Assembly: GCA_964613055.1 (NCBI GenBank)
Contig: CAZTGD010000006.1
Span: forward strand, 9,078 to 73,077
From: JAXGMQ01 sp964613055
GTDB lineage: Bacteria > Caldisericota > Caldisericia > JAAYUI01
DNA length: 64,000 nucleotides
Direction of reading: 5' to 3'
Position numbers and translations under genes: made by a program. Position 1 is the first letter of the stretch. Every line of letters begins with the position of its first letter. Below the pieces are notes generated by a model, which ran no database searches, was not told the origin of the DNA, and worked only from the letters and a program-made list of their open reading frames with translations. Of the stretch, positions 34,942-43,668 are shown one piece after another.

Positions 34942-35894
34942 TGAATCTATTAATTGCATACCCAACAGACGATGAAATGAGAGTCGGTTTTTCCGAAAAC
35001 AATGACAGCAAACCTGCTTTTCTCTCTATTGGCTATCCTACATCTCATGAGGACTTTGAAAATGCAATCAAAGAGGCTTTCAGCGAGATGGGCAATCCAG
35101 TATTTGATATTGGTGTGGCATGTTACGGCATGACTCAAAAGACCGACAAACCTTCTATCGAGTTGACATCCGATGTTATTAAGTCGCTTTCAGCCTGTGA
35201 GTATGGAATGGACCCTTCCAATATGACCAGTGTTCTCATCCATGCCCTTAACCCCAACAAGGCAATACTCGCCTATCCACTAACATATGATTGCCTGTCA
35301 CCGATTGCTAGACTGTCTGGTATTCCTGAGATTGAAAGGCGCATGGTTGCCAGAACCATGGACCACCTGATGGCGGGAGAAGGCAAAAAGACATTGACCG
35401 TATATCTCTCGCAAGGTGAAATGTCTGTATGCGCTCAGGATAAGGGCAAGGTTATTGATATCACAAACTCCTATGATGGAGAGGGCCCGATGACTCCAAC
35501 CAGGTCTGGTTTCTTCCAGCAGAAGTGCGTCTATTCCATGGCATTTTCCGGGAAGTACAGCAGAGAAGAGCTCCTCGATAAGATAAGAGTCAGAGGTGGT
35601 CTGCTTGCTTATCTGGGTACATCAGACCTAGATGAAGTATATGGGATGATTGATGGTGATGATGAGAAAGCAAAGCTCATCTATGATGCGATGTTATACA
35701 CCTTGTTCAAGGAGATCGGAAGCAAATCAGCTTGGTTGTGTGGTGATTTTGAGAGTATAATCCTGACTGGACCTCTTTCTGACAATAAGAGACTTGTTGA
35801 TGATATTAAGGCTGGCATCACGAAACTTGGTAACGTTTCTGTCAATAATGATCTCTGTGTGGCAACATTTCTTAGAAGCCAGGGGATAATTTAA
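34941..35894 (+). CDS. butyrate kinase-like protein with degenerate active site
   Basis: A 317-residue protein resembling the C-terminal two thirds of butyrate kinases (acetokinase family, ASKHA fold). Matching segments include ARLSGIPEIERR and VIDITNSYDGEGPMTPTRSG, and a C-terminal sugar-kinase-like half. The N-terminal phosphate-1 motif (NPGSTSTK in active kinases) is missing, the arginine-containing RHG loop is absent, and the HLGGG loop is replaced by YLSQGEM. Catalysis is therefore doubtful. ATG 34941 lies seven bases after GGAGG. Encoded between lipoproteins and a P-loop ATPase. Confidence 0.65.
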   Translation: MNLLIAYPTDDEMRVGFSENNDSKPAFLSIGYPTSHEDFENAIKEAFSEMGNPVFDIGVACYGMTQKTDKPSIELTSDVIKSLSACEYGMDPSNMTSVLIHALNPNKAILAYPLTYDCLSPIARLSGIPEIERRMVARTMDHLMAGEGKKTLTVYLSQGEMSVCAQDKGKVIDITNSYDGEGPMTPTRSGFFQQKCVYSMAFSGKYSREELLDKIRVRGGLLAYLGTSDLDEVYGMIDGDDEKAKLIYDAMLYTLFKEIGSKSAWLCGDFESIILTGPLSDNKRLVDDIKAGITKLGNVSVNNDLCVATFLRSQGII

Positions 35895-35897
35895 TCA

Positions 35898-36605
35898 ATG
35901 AAAGAACCGAGAATAACCATCTTTGCAGGTCCGGTTGGCGCTGGTAAAACAGAGATTTCAATCAATTACGCTTTAAAGCTGAAACAGTTTGGAACAGAGG
36001 TAGCACTCATAGACTACGATGTCGTAAAACCTTACATCCGAGTCAGAGATGCCGCTGGTATTCTGTCGGAAAATGGTCTGACAGTGCTGATGCCTGATGG
36101 GAAGGTCGCCTTTGCTGATATGCCCATTGTACCTCAAAAGATTTATCAATGGATTGCTGATGATTCCAGACATCTTGTTATGGATGTTGGTGGAGACAAG
36201 CAGGGATCAACAGCGTTGGGTCAGATAATGCCAAGGCTTTCAGAGGATGAATATGAATTCTGTCTTGTCATAAACCCATACAGACCATTCACCAATTCCA
36301 TTGCCGGCATAAAGCGTTTGGCAGAAGAGGTCTCTCTAGGCGCGCGCACCAAATTTGACTCTATCGTTGGCAATCCTCATGTAAAGGAAATGACTACAAT
36401 CAAGGACTTTATGGACGGTCTCAGGCTCATCCGAGAGGCTTCAGCTGAGATGAATCTCCCAATCAAGTTCATAGGTGTATCCGAGGGTCTGTATCCACAG
36501 GTTAAGGTGGACAGTGTCGATGAGGAGCTACTGCCCATGCAGATGTTTGTTACATATCCATGGCAGGACAGATGTGAGTGTGTCAATTGGATATACAAGG
36601 GGTAG
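35898..36605 (+). CDS. SIMIBI-type P-loop ATPase
   Basis: A 235-residue P-loop protein with Walker A GPVGAGKTE (about residues 11-19), an acidic segment IDYDVVKPY, and Walker B-like LVMDVGGD. The pattern matches the CobQ/MinD-type nucleotide-binding group rather than an adenylate kinase. It begins three bases after the butyrate-kinase-like gene, so the two products probably function together. The role is not clear from the sequence alone; the adjacency may point to a regulatory or chaperone role. Confidence 0.75.
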   Translation: MKEPRITIFAGPVGAGKTEISINYALKLKQFGTEVALIDYDVVKPYIRVRDAAGILSENGLTVLMPDGKVAFADMPIVPQKIYQWIADDSRHLVMDVGGDKQGSTALGQIMPRLSEDEYEFCLVINPYRPFTNSIAGIKRLAEEVSLGARTKFDSIVGNPHVKEMTTIKDFMDGLRLIREASAEMNLPIKFIGVSEGLYPQVKVDSVDEELLPMQMFVTYPWQDRCECVNWIYKG

Positions 36606-36649
36606 CTATCTTGTTTCTATCGATATAGATATGTATTAGGAGGTTCTGT

Positions 36650-37108
36650 ATGAATAGGGTAATTGTGTCAATCATACTAGTGACAATTCTTGCAACACTT
36701 TTCCTATCTGTATCATGTGGGTGTAATTTGAAAGATGATGATATCAATTCCGACTTAGAAGTATTTGCTGAGAAAAGATTGAATCATTTATTAAAAGGTT
36801 TCCGTACCGCAGGTTGGAAACTGGGTGAAGATATTACAAAAGAGATAGCAATCGATGGTATGTGTAACATGATTAACAGTTTTTGTGATATCTTTGGATC
36901 GGATTCACATAAGAGTGGGTGTTACAAGCCAATATTTGATGACTGGATACAGTATAAATTATATGAAATCTATATATTAGATGATCGTAGTAGCAGTGAT
37001 GACATAGGTTTGGAGAGGCTTAGAAGTAGACATCCTGAATTGTATGACAGCGATAGCTGTAATGACTGGGAAAGGCTTTTAATACATGAAAGCAAGAAAA
37101 AATACTAA
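36650..37108 (+). CDS. cysteine-containing lipoprotein, possibly truncated by a frameshift
   Basis: A 152-residue lipoprotein with lipobox SVSC (Cys23), an AGGAGG site, a helical middle and four or more cysteines after the signal. It ends at TAA 37106-37108 just after an A6 run (37097-37102). If one A is removed, the frame continues for 33 codons to TAA 37203-37205 and adds a strikingly proline-rich tail (PVPLPIPEPYPPAQIPP). Either a base was gained or the tail is produced by recoding. The rest of the gap up to 37356 shows nothing clear. Confidence 0.6.
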   Translation: MNRVIVSIILVTILATLFLSVSCGCNLKDDDINSDLEVFAEKRLNHLLKGFRTAGWKLGEDITKEIAIDGMCNMINSFCDIFGSDSHKSGCYKPIFDDWIQYKLYEIYILDDRSSSDDIGLERLRSRHPELYDSDSCNDWERLLIHESKKKY

Positions 37109-37356
37109 TATTTTCAGAGACATTATCCCAGTACCTTTGCCAATACCAGAACCATACCCACCAGCACAGATTCCACCATGGACGAGACAAGTAGTTACAA
37201 GCTAAATTCTGGACATATCAGGGTGGTTTTATTTGGTTGGGTTGTTGCATAGAATACATTTTAATATTGATAAGTATTTAATCTTATTCATAGAATTCTA
37301 TTATGCTTGAGAAATCAAGCTGGGAGGATATAATCACCATATGGAGGTAGCAGAAA

Positions 37357-38967
37357 ATGGAGAGAGCAAGAACAACAATAGCAGTTTTAATTGCCCTACT
37401 ATTAGTATCTGTTGTATTTACATGCTGTACAATGTCTGGTGACAATGGTGTGGATACTGAAGATGACCATGTAAGAATAGCCAAATGGGTCACCATTGAC
37501 GGTGATGATTATGATCCTAATACCGATTGTTATGCTCCTTTAATTGATAATGGGGCATCAATTCAGTACGTGTATGTTGATTCCAATGGCACAATAAATG
37601 CGATGGTGAATATTGGTCATACAGTTTTTGTAAGAAGGGTGGGTAACGATTGGGTGGACATCAAAGGCACACCGTTGGATAAAATAATGGAAAGTACAGA
37701 ATATGATATACTCAAACATCAATCACCTCCCTTTTTAAATTGTCATGCCGATCAATTAAAGATTGATAGTAATGGTTATCCCCATATTCTATCTCAGTAC
37801 CTTTTGCTAAACGGTGAATCGTATTATTCTAGGGGGTATGTTAAATCTAACGGTTCAGACCTGTTATATATGAAATGGAATGGTACTGATTGGGTCAATA
37901 TTTACGGAGAGAAGATATATAATAATAATATAACAATTTCAAGACTACATGTAGGCGACGGTAATGGTTATTGCGAAGTGTGTCGAATGCAACTAGACAG
38001 CGAAGATCGACCACATATATACTGGGAAAGAAAACGTGATATTGAAAAAGATACTATGGACAAATCTTATTACATTCATTGGGATGGGGACAAATGGCTT
38101 ACAGCATCTGGTGCAGAATATCAAGATAATAGAAACGATTCTTTAGTGATAAGTGGTAAAATTAATTATGGTGTGAATGTTGAGTTGTTTTTAGGAATTG
38201 ATGATTCGCCACATATATTCATGGTATTGGAAAAATACTATGAAGAGGGTGAAGGCAAGGCAAAAAATATTTACTATACTGATGAATTACCTGTTTGTTA
38301 TTTACACTATGAGAATGGAGCTTGGAGGGATATTGATGGCAATATATTCAAACACAGCTGTACAAGTAACCCTATAATTTATGAAACTAGATTATTTTAC
38401 GGTGATTATTGTTCATTTTACAAAAGCGATTCAGACAAACCTTTCATCCTTTGGACAGATCAAATATATCGACCGTTTAAGCTTGGATTAGTTCAGGGTT
38501 TAGATAATGATTGGGTCACGTTGAAAAGTGAATTGTGGAATAAGGATGTTGAAAATCATATTTTGGATATATACAAGGGTAAAACAAATGTTCTGTTATA
38601 TGATTACTTCAAACCAATAATTCGAGAAGATAATAGAGAAAATATACATATTGCATGGTGCAAAATAACATCTGATACTAATTACGACGAATTATTATCA
38701 ATTCATTATTTAAGATATAACGGCGTTGACTGGTTGGATTTTGAAGGAAGAAAGATTAACTTAGATAAAAATATTGATGGAGCAGTAATATCTGAAAAAG
38801 ATGTAACATGGAATGATGATAATGGTCATCACACGTTGGATGTAAAAGATTTTCACCTTTACATTGATAAGGAAAACAAGCCCCATCTTATATGGTTGTT
38901 CTCTGATCTAAACAAGTGTAGATATAATAATACCCACAACTACATTAAGGGGATTCCTGTTGAGTGA
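37357..38967 (+). CDS. lipoprotein with repeated Trp/Asp-rich beta modules
   Basis: A 536-residue protein with a signal peptide and lipobox VFTCC (Cys23 or 24). The rest is built of repeats of about 60-90 residues. Each has a strand of the form Y-x-x-W-N-G-x-x-W (for example YMKWNGTDWVNI, YIHWDGDKWLT, YLRYNGVDWLDF) and a partner strand with S-x-x-x-P-H-I. This resembles Asp-box/BNR-like beta-propeller blades, but no family is certain. The DNA is noticeably more AT-rich than its neighbours. An ATGGAGG site precedes the ATG. Probably cell-surface; substrate unknown. Confidence 0.75.
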   Translation: MERARTTIAVLIALLLVSVVFTCCTMSGDNGVDTEDDHVRIAKWVTIDGDDYDPNTDCYAPLIDNGASIQYVYVDSNGTINAMVNIGHTVFVRRVGNDWVDIKGTPLDKIMESTEYDILKHQSPPFLNCHADQLKIDSNGYPHILSQYLLLNGESYYSRGYVKSNGSDLLYMKWNGTDWVNIYGEKIYNNNITISRLHVGDGNGYCEVCRMQLDSEDRPHIYWERKRDIEKDTMDKSYYIHWDGDKWLTASGAEYQDNRNDSLVISGKINYGVNVELFLGIDDSPHIFMVLEKYYEEGEGKAKNIYYTDELPVCYLHYENGAWRDIDGNIFKHSCTSNPIIYETRLFYGDYCSFYKSDSDKPFILWTDQIYRPFKLGLVQGLDNDWVTLKSELWNKDVENHILDIYKGKTNVLLYDYFKPIIREDNRENIHIAWCKITSDTNYDELLSIHYLRYNGVDWLDFEGRKINLDKNIDGAVISEKDVTWNDDNGHHTLDVKDFHLYIDKENKPHLIWLFSDLNKCRYNNTHNYIKGIPVE

Positions 38968-39132
38968 GGATTGTGACTTCAGACTCACAGAGAAGAGTAT
39001 CTTCTCCAACAAGGTACCTTTTATCTTCTTTCCCTGCTGGCCTATGTTTTCCCTAATACCACATATCTAAACTATCATAACCTTTGACAAACTGTATCCG
39101 GTTAGTACACTCCCCTAGAAAGGAGTATGGAT

Positions 39133-39894
39133 ATGGACACGGACAATGTCATTAACCTGTATGACGGGGAAACCTATGACGCGAGAGGTTATCACTTTGA
39201 TGGGGAGCTTGATTTCTGGCAAAAGATGGCAGATAAATCAGGTAGTTACATCCTCGAACTCTGCTGTGGTTCGGGCAGGCTGGCTATCCCTCTTGCGGTA
39301 AAGGGATTCAACCTAACTGGAATAGATCTAAACGATTCAATGCTTCACAGAGCTAAGAAGAATGCTGAGGATGCAGATGTATCGATTGACTGGATAAACG
39401 GTGACATCAGGAATTTCAATATTCCAAAAGAATTCGATATGATATTCATTGGTTTTAACTCCATGCTTCACCTACTTGCATATGATGACGTCGATTCAAT
39501 GCTATCTTGTGTTTACAACCATCTCCACGCCTTCGGGAGATTTGTGACATCCATCTTCAATCCTTCCTTTGAAATCCTGAGTAGAAATCCAAAGGACAGG
39601 TATCCACATGCGATATTCAATGACCCAAAGACAGGTGAGAGTATTACGATTGAAGAATCAGTCAATTACGATAAAACCACACAGATAAACCATGTTACCC
39701 TCTATTACCAATTTGAGGATGGAAGCGAAGAAACCAAACCTCTGGACATCCGCATACTCTACCCCAAGGAGATCGAATACATACTAAAGCAAAACGGATT
39801 CAGGATTGAAAACAAATACGGGGGTTATGACATGAGTGAATTCGTGTCTGCATCACCCCTCGACATCATCTCGAGTTTGAAGGAGAGTTACTAG
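39133..39894 (+). CDS. class I SAM-dependent methyltransferase
   Basis: A 253-residue Rossmann-fold methyltransferase with motif I ILELCCGSGRLAIPLA, acidic motif II (LTGIDLNDSMLHRAKK), motif III WINGDIRNF and a motif IV-like FIGFNSMLH. ATG 39133 is used: an AAAGGAG site lies seven bases before it, while the ATG at 39127 is too close to it. Substrate not apparent. Its 3' end overlaps a convergent gene by four bases. Confidence 0.88.
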   Translation: MDTDNVINLYDGETYDARGYHFDGELDFWQKMADKSGSYILELCCGSGRLAIPLAVKGFNLTGIDLNDSMLHRAKKNAEDADVSIDWINGDIRNFNIPKEFDMIFIGFNSMLHLLAYDDVDSMLSCVYNHLHAFGRFVTSIFNPSFEILSRNPKDRYPHAIFNDPKTGESITIEESVNYDKTTQINHVTLYYQFEDGSEETKPLDIRILYPKEIEYILKQNGFRIENKYGGYDMSEFVSASPLDIISSLKESY

Positions 39895-40202
39895 TTCGGT
39901 CTCTTGTGCATTGTGATCCTGCTCTTCATTGCAACCTCCAGGGCTGTCCTGTATTGGTCGGTAAAATCAGCCGGACCCAACTGTCTGAGTTCCTCCAGGT
40001 GGAAGTCAGTCAGTGTCATGTACCCCTCAAGATCACAACCATATTCCTTCGCCAGACTGTCCCTCGTTTTTATCGGTAATATGACCTGATCTGTGAATCC
40101 ACCGTCCCATTCTCCATTGCAGAATTTTACGATATAGGCAAGACCGTCGGACTCTGTGTCTGCAAGCTTCAGGATCTTCTCAGCAACCTCTTCTAGCGTC
40201 AT
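39891..40202 (-). CDS. hypothetical protein, 103 aa
   Basis: A 103-residue soluble protein with a good AGGAGG site before the ATG at 40202. It has an N-terminal helix (LEEVAEKILKLAD), a strand-rich middle with FCNGEWDGGFTDQVILP, and a C-terminal helix with QYRTALEVAMKSRI. No family recognised. Convergent with the methyltransferase gene. The 207 bases upstream of it contain no evident gene. Confidence 0.75.
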   Translation of the reverse strand: MTLEEVAEKILKLADTESDGLAYIVKFCNGEWDGGFTDQVILPIKTRDSLAKEYGCDLEGYMTLTDFHLEELRQLGPADFTDQYRTALEVAMKSRITMHKRPN

Positions 40203-40409
40203 TGATAACCTCCTTCTCGCTTGAGTGATATGATAGTCAAGTGTAGGTCATTTGCAAATCATCAAAAAATAATTGAATCGGGAAACTGTGACTTACAAAA
40301 AAGTACTTAGCTCAAATGGTGATTACTTCAATTGGATTTGAACTGATTAGTATTCATTAGACAATTTAGCTAAACACCCAAATAATTACTCATTTTTTAC
40401 ATTACCATC

Positions 40410-42260
40410 TCATTTCACATTAAAACGCCTGAGTGGTATCTCCCTATCCAGAACATAAAACACACCATTACTCACACATGTAAAGGGCGAATAACAAATG
40501 TACTCGGGGGGTGCCAACGGCATGTTAAGGGGATATTGATCATGAATTGAGTAGTCTATCGACAGCTCTCCGAAACCACACACGATAATATCATTATTTT
40601 TCATTACTCTTAAATCTGATTCTAAAAGCCACTCTTTCAAGTTGATCGAAGTTGCCGAATCATACACTTCCATGGCAAACCCGACAAATACATCATCTAT
40701 GCTAACAATTCCTTCGTCAAACCTTGCTAGCTCGAAGTCAACAAACCTACATCCGCTCATGTTATCGGATCGAACCTTATATTTTGTTGAATAATCACCA
40801 ACCTGTTTTAAGAAAAACGGCGTTATAAACACCTTTGAATCGGGCATGTAAACAGCAAAACCTTCACCTTTGATATACTCAATTTTAGATTCAATTGGAA
40901 CTATAAATGTCAAAGCAAGCCGATTCATCTCACCTGTGACCTTGCTTTTGAACCTAATATGAGATAGTTGAATAAGCTTGTTTGCATTGTGGTCACAGAA
41001 AACAGGGATATTCAGATGGTTATAACCGGAACCCCCGCCAACACTGGGTAATCTTGAAGGGTTATCATTGACTGATATAACCGGCACTAGTTGACAACTA
41101 CATTGTGTTTTTCTGGATAGATCAATTACAACCGTCCTGTCCTGGGCACCATAGCTCCTGCCAGTGCTACCGACGGTAAATGATTGATCAAAGTAAGTCT
41201 TTCTAATAGCCCATGGATCATCTGACCACCTGGATTGAAACAGAAATTCTCTATCGATTCGTGACATCAGATCATCCATCCAACTGGGAAAAGTATAATC
41301 GAAGTAGCAGGTTGATATATCACCTACGCTACCTATCATATCTTTGGTTAATCCTCCCCTGATGTGTCTAACCAGCTCTAAAACTGTGCCACCTGTGCCG
41401 GCTATAACATTGTAGCTTCTAGAGTTCGCCCCACATATCCAATTCTGCTTCCCAACAAAATGAATCATGGCATCTGTCAGAATAAAATCAATCCAGTTCT
41501 GTGCAACTTTTCGCATTGTTTCATCAGTTGAATATCTTTCGATTGAGTAGAGTGCTTGAAGGTCAACTGCAAGATAGGTTGGAGAGTTGAATTCTGTGAT
41601 TCCATTCTCCAAAGTCCACTCGACAAAGGCATCAAAAGCTATCTTTGCAAAACCCTCCCCGATTCCATTCCCTGAAATCTCTGATGATATTAGAAGATCA
41701 GAAACAAACATTAGATGGTAATTTGTATGAGACAGAGTCGATCTATAATCGGAAAACCATGTTAAAACAAGTCCTTTTGAACAAATTACTATTGACTCCT
41801 GCATCAATTCGATTACATCTTCTTCGAGTCTATCTCTCACATCAAACCATATCTGAAAAACTATCAGTGGGATAAACATGTCCCATTCCAATCCTTCATC
41901 TACTGCAACGTACTCAGGGTACCGCCATGAGCCATAGTAGGGATTGTCAGTATTGCGAACCTGACTGACAAGATACTTGCGCAGGATGGAATTGCCCAGT
42001 TCATGATAATTTTCCTTGTTTGAAGATAACAGGCACAATGCAAACCTGAACTCATCCCTACACGTTGGTATGTTACCCATCTCCCTGAATCTTAACCCTT
42101 CAATATCATACAGGTCGCGCGAGAAAACCTTCTCAATAATGAGATCAGCAACCTGTTGGACATTAAGAAACTCTTCATCAGCCTCAACTACACAAACACA
42201 GGAAATCGTGTTAATCGATAATAAAATGACAATCAAGACAGCTATTAACTTATTAATCAT
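40410..42260 (-). CDS. large secreted protein, alpha/alpha-barrel-like (unknown family)
   Basis: A 616-residue protein with a clear signal peptide (cleavage or lipobox around ISCVC at 19-23). Residues about 30-330 are helical, with many Trp/Tyr and repeated paired-helix spacing, as in alpha/alpha toroid lyases. Residues about 350-616 are beta-rich, as in the beta-sandwich of such enzymes. Segments such as NWICGANSRSYN and TGRSYGAQDRT could be active-site loops. A polysaccharide-lyase-like role is only an inference from layout; no family signature is secure. Confidence 0.6.
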   Translation of the reverse strand: MINKLIAVLIVILLSINTISCVCVVEADEEFLNVQQVADLIIEKVFSRDLYDIEGLRFREMGNIPTCRDEFRFALCLLSSNKENYHELGNSILRKYLVSQVRNTDNPYYGSWRYPEYVAVDEGLEWDMFIPLIVFQIWFDVRDRLEEDVIELMQESIVICSKGLVLTWFSDYRSTLSHTNYHLMFVSDLLISSEISGNGIGEGFAKIAFDAFVEWTLENGITEFNSPTYLAVDLQALYSIERYSTDETMRKVAQNWIDFILTDAMIHFVGKQNWICGANSRSYNVIAGTGGTVLELVRHIRGGLTKDMIGSVGDISTCYFDYTFPSWMDDLMSRIDREFLFQSRWSDDPWAIRKTYFDQSFTVGSTGRSYGAQDRTVVIDLSRKTQCSCQLVPVISVNDNPSRLPSVGGGSGYNHLNIPVFCDHNANKLIQLSHIRFKSKVTGEMNRLALTFIVPIESKIEYIKGEGFAVYMPDSKVFITPFFLKQVGDYSTKYKVRSDNMSGCRFVDFELARFDEGIVSIDDVFVGFAMEVYDSATSINLKEWLLESDLRVMKNNDIIVCGFGELSIDYSIHDQYPLNMPLAPPEYICYSPFTCVSNGVFYVLDREIPLRRFNVK

Positions 42261-42357
42261 ATCGATTATGATACATCCCTTGGAGATAAATAACAGACAA
42301 GGTAAAACTAATTGGTCTTGACGTCAACCGTTTTCATGGCACAATAACCTGCCTGCT

Positions 42358-42443
42358 GGGCAGTTAGCGAAGTGGTCAAACGCGGCAGACTGTAAATCTG
42401 TTGACATACGTCTTCGGAGGTTCGAATCCTTCACTGCCCACCA
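42358..42443 (+). tRNA. tRNA-Tyr (GTA anticodon)
   Basis: An 86-base class II tRNA, CCA encoded. The acceptor stem is GGGCAGT (42358-42364) paired with ACTGCCC (42433-42439), discriminator A, then CCA (42441-42443). The anticodon loop CTGTAAA carries GTA at 42392-42394. The long variable arm is typical of tRNA-Tyr. A TTGACG at 42318-42323 is a possible -35. The gap around it (42261-42655) contains no other recognisable gene. Confidence 0.96.
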
Positions 42444-42655
42444 TTACTATTCCAAATGGTTATCTTCCAGTTGTCTTCACTATCTGAAATGAAAATATAG
42501 ACATATTTTATACATTCTTCAAAATTATAACAGCTATGATCTAAGTTTTCCTGGAATCACTGATTATTTTTCTTAACACCAGCCATGAAACTTCATGTGT
42601 CATTACTTATTCGAAGCAAGCAGTAGGCGAATCAAGAGTTTTTATACGACTGGCT

Positions 42656-43642
42656 CTATTCCTGCCCCTTCACAGTTACAGAATAGTTATGCTCATCCAC
42701 ATGTATTACCGTTGCGACAGTATCGTTTACCACCCAAGCGTTTTCAGGGAGGGCTTCACGTTTGGTAGGATCAGGCAGTCCACACACGATTATCTCTTTT
42801 GGATTTAGCGCATTTATAAATACTTCATTCATACTACCAACCGGAGCACCGTTTGTGGCAATAACGACATCGGTCTGTTGTATCTTACCACGCTCAAGCA
42901 TCTTCTTCTCATCTAGTGAATCTATTTGACTGGTTAACAAAAAGGATATCTCTCCCATCGAAAAACGTATAACCATCGCGCCATCATCGTCATCACCTGG
43001 ATTGAGTGGATATAGCACCTCAAACGTAACACCACTAAGGTTCCAGATGGCACCAGCCTTCTGCTGTTCAGCCATCACACTGTTTTCCCTAGAGGTCCTA
43101 AATACATCTGCGATTGCACCTTGACCACTTTTATATCCGGCAAATCCTAGGAATCCAACTGGAATATCCTGTAGAATGGCTGATGCACCTTCGAATGTCC
43201 CATCAATGTTTGAAGGAATCATCAGATAATTCAAAGCGGGAACGTTGTTTTCCTTTAGATATCTTCGAACAATTTCCCCTGACTCAATATCACCAGCCCC
43301 GTATAGAATAGCAAATTGACCTTTTGATTCAATGAGAACAGGGTTGCCCATGACGGGAATAATATGAATATTGAATCCAGAAGTGTCTGACAAACCTGCA
43401 CCGGGTATATATCTTCTATCAACAGATGAGGTCTTTTTGCCATCAACAGACATCTTGTCACCAGTCATTGATTCTATTGTTGGCGTTTCATTGATTGATT
43501 TCTCCTCTGGAGCTAAATATTCATAGGAGTTGTCACTTACCTCACCGGCAGTGCCATCGGTTGTTTCATCTTCACCACATGAAACGAGCACCGGCACGGC
43601 TATCAGAAGTGTAATTAAGAATGCAATAAATAGCTTTTTCAT
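42656..43642 (-). CDS. lipoprotein with degenerate ComEC/metallo-beta-lactamase-like domain
   Basis: A 328-residue lipoprotein (lipobox LVSC, Cys22). The ATG at 43642 follows GGAGGAACA; a longer in-frame start at 43660 has no support. After an acidic linker, the folded region runs from about residue 85: HIIPVMGNPVLIES, ILYGAGD, LMIPSNIDGTFEGASAIL and FLLTSQIDSLDEKKML. This follows the order of ComEC/Rec2-type metallo-beta-lactamase domains. The metal-binding HxHxDH is not present (SNIDG occupies that position), so it is probably not an active metallohydrolase. It lies directly downstream of metK on the same strand, possibly one transcript. Confidence 0.65.
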   Translation of the reverse strand: MKKLFIAFLITLLIAVPVLVSCGEDETTDGTAGEVSDNSYEYLAPEEKSINETPTIESMTGDKMSVDGKKTSSVDRRYIPGAGLSDTSGFNIHIIPVMGNPVLIESKGQFAILYGAGDIESGEIVRRYLKENNVPALNYLMIPSNIDGTFEGASAILQDIPVGFLGFAGYKSGQGAIADVFRTSRENSVMAEQQKAGAIWNLSGVTFEVLYPLNPGDDDDGAMVIRFSMGEISFLLTSQIDSLDEKKMLERGKIQQTDVVIATNGAPVGSMNEVFINALNPKEIIVCGLPDPTKREALPENAWVVNDTVATVIHVDEHNYSVTVKGQE

Positions 43643-43668
43643 TGTTCCTCCGCTGATCATACCATCGA

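Noticed and set aside
42318..42346. Complete promoter for tRNA-Tyr
   Set aside because: TTGACG is present, but no convincing -10 lies at the right distance.
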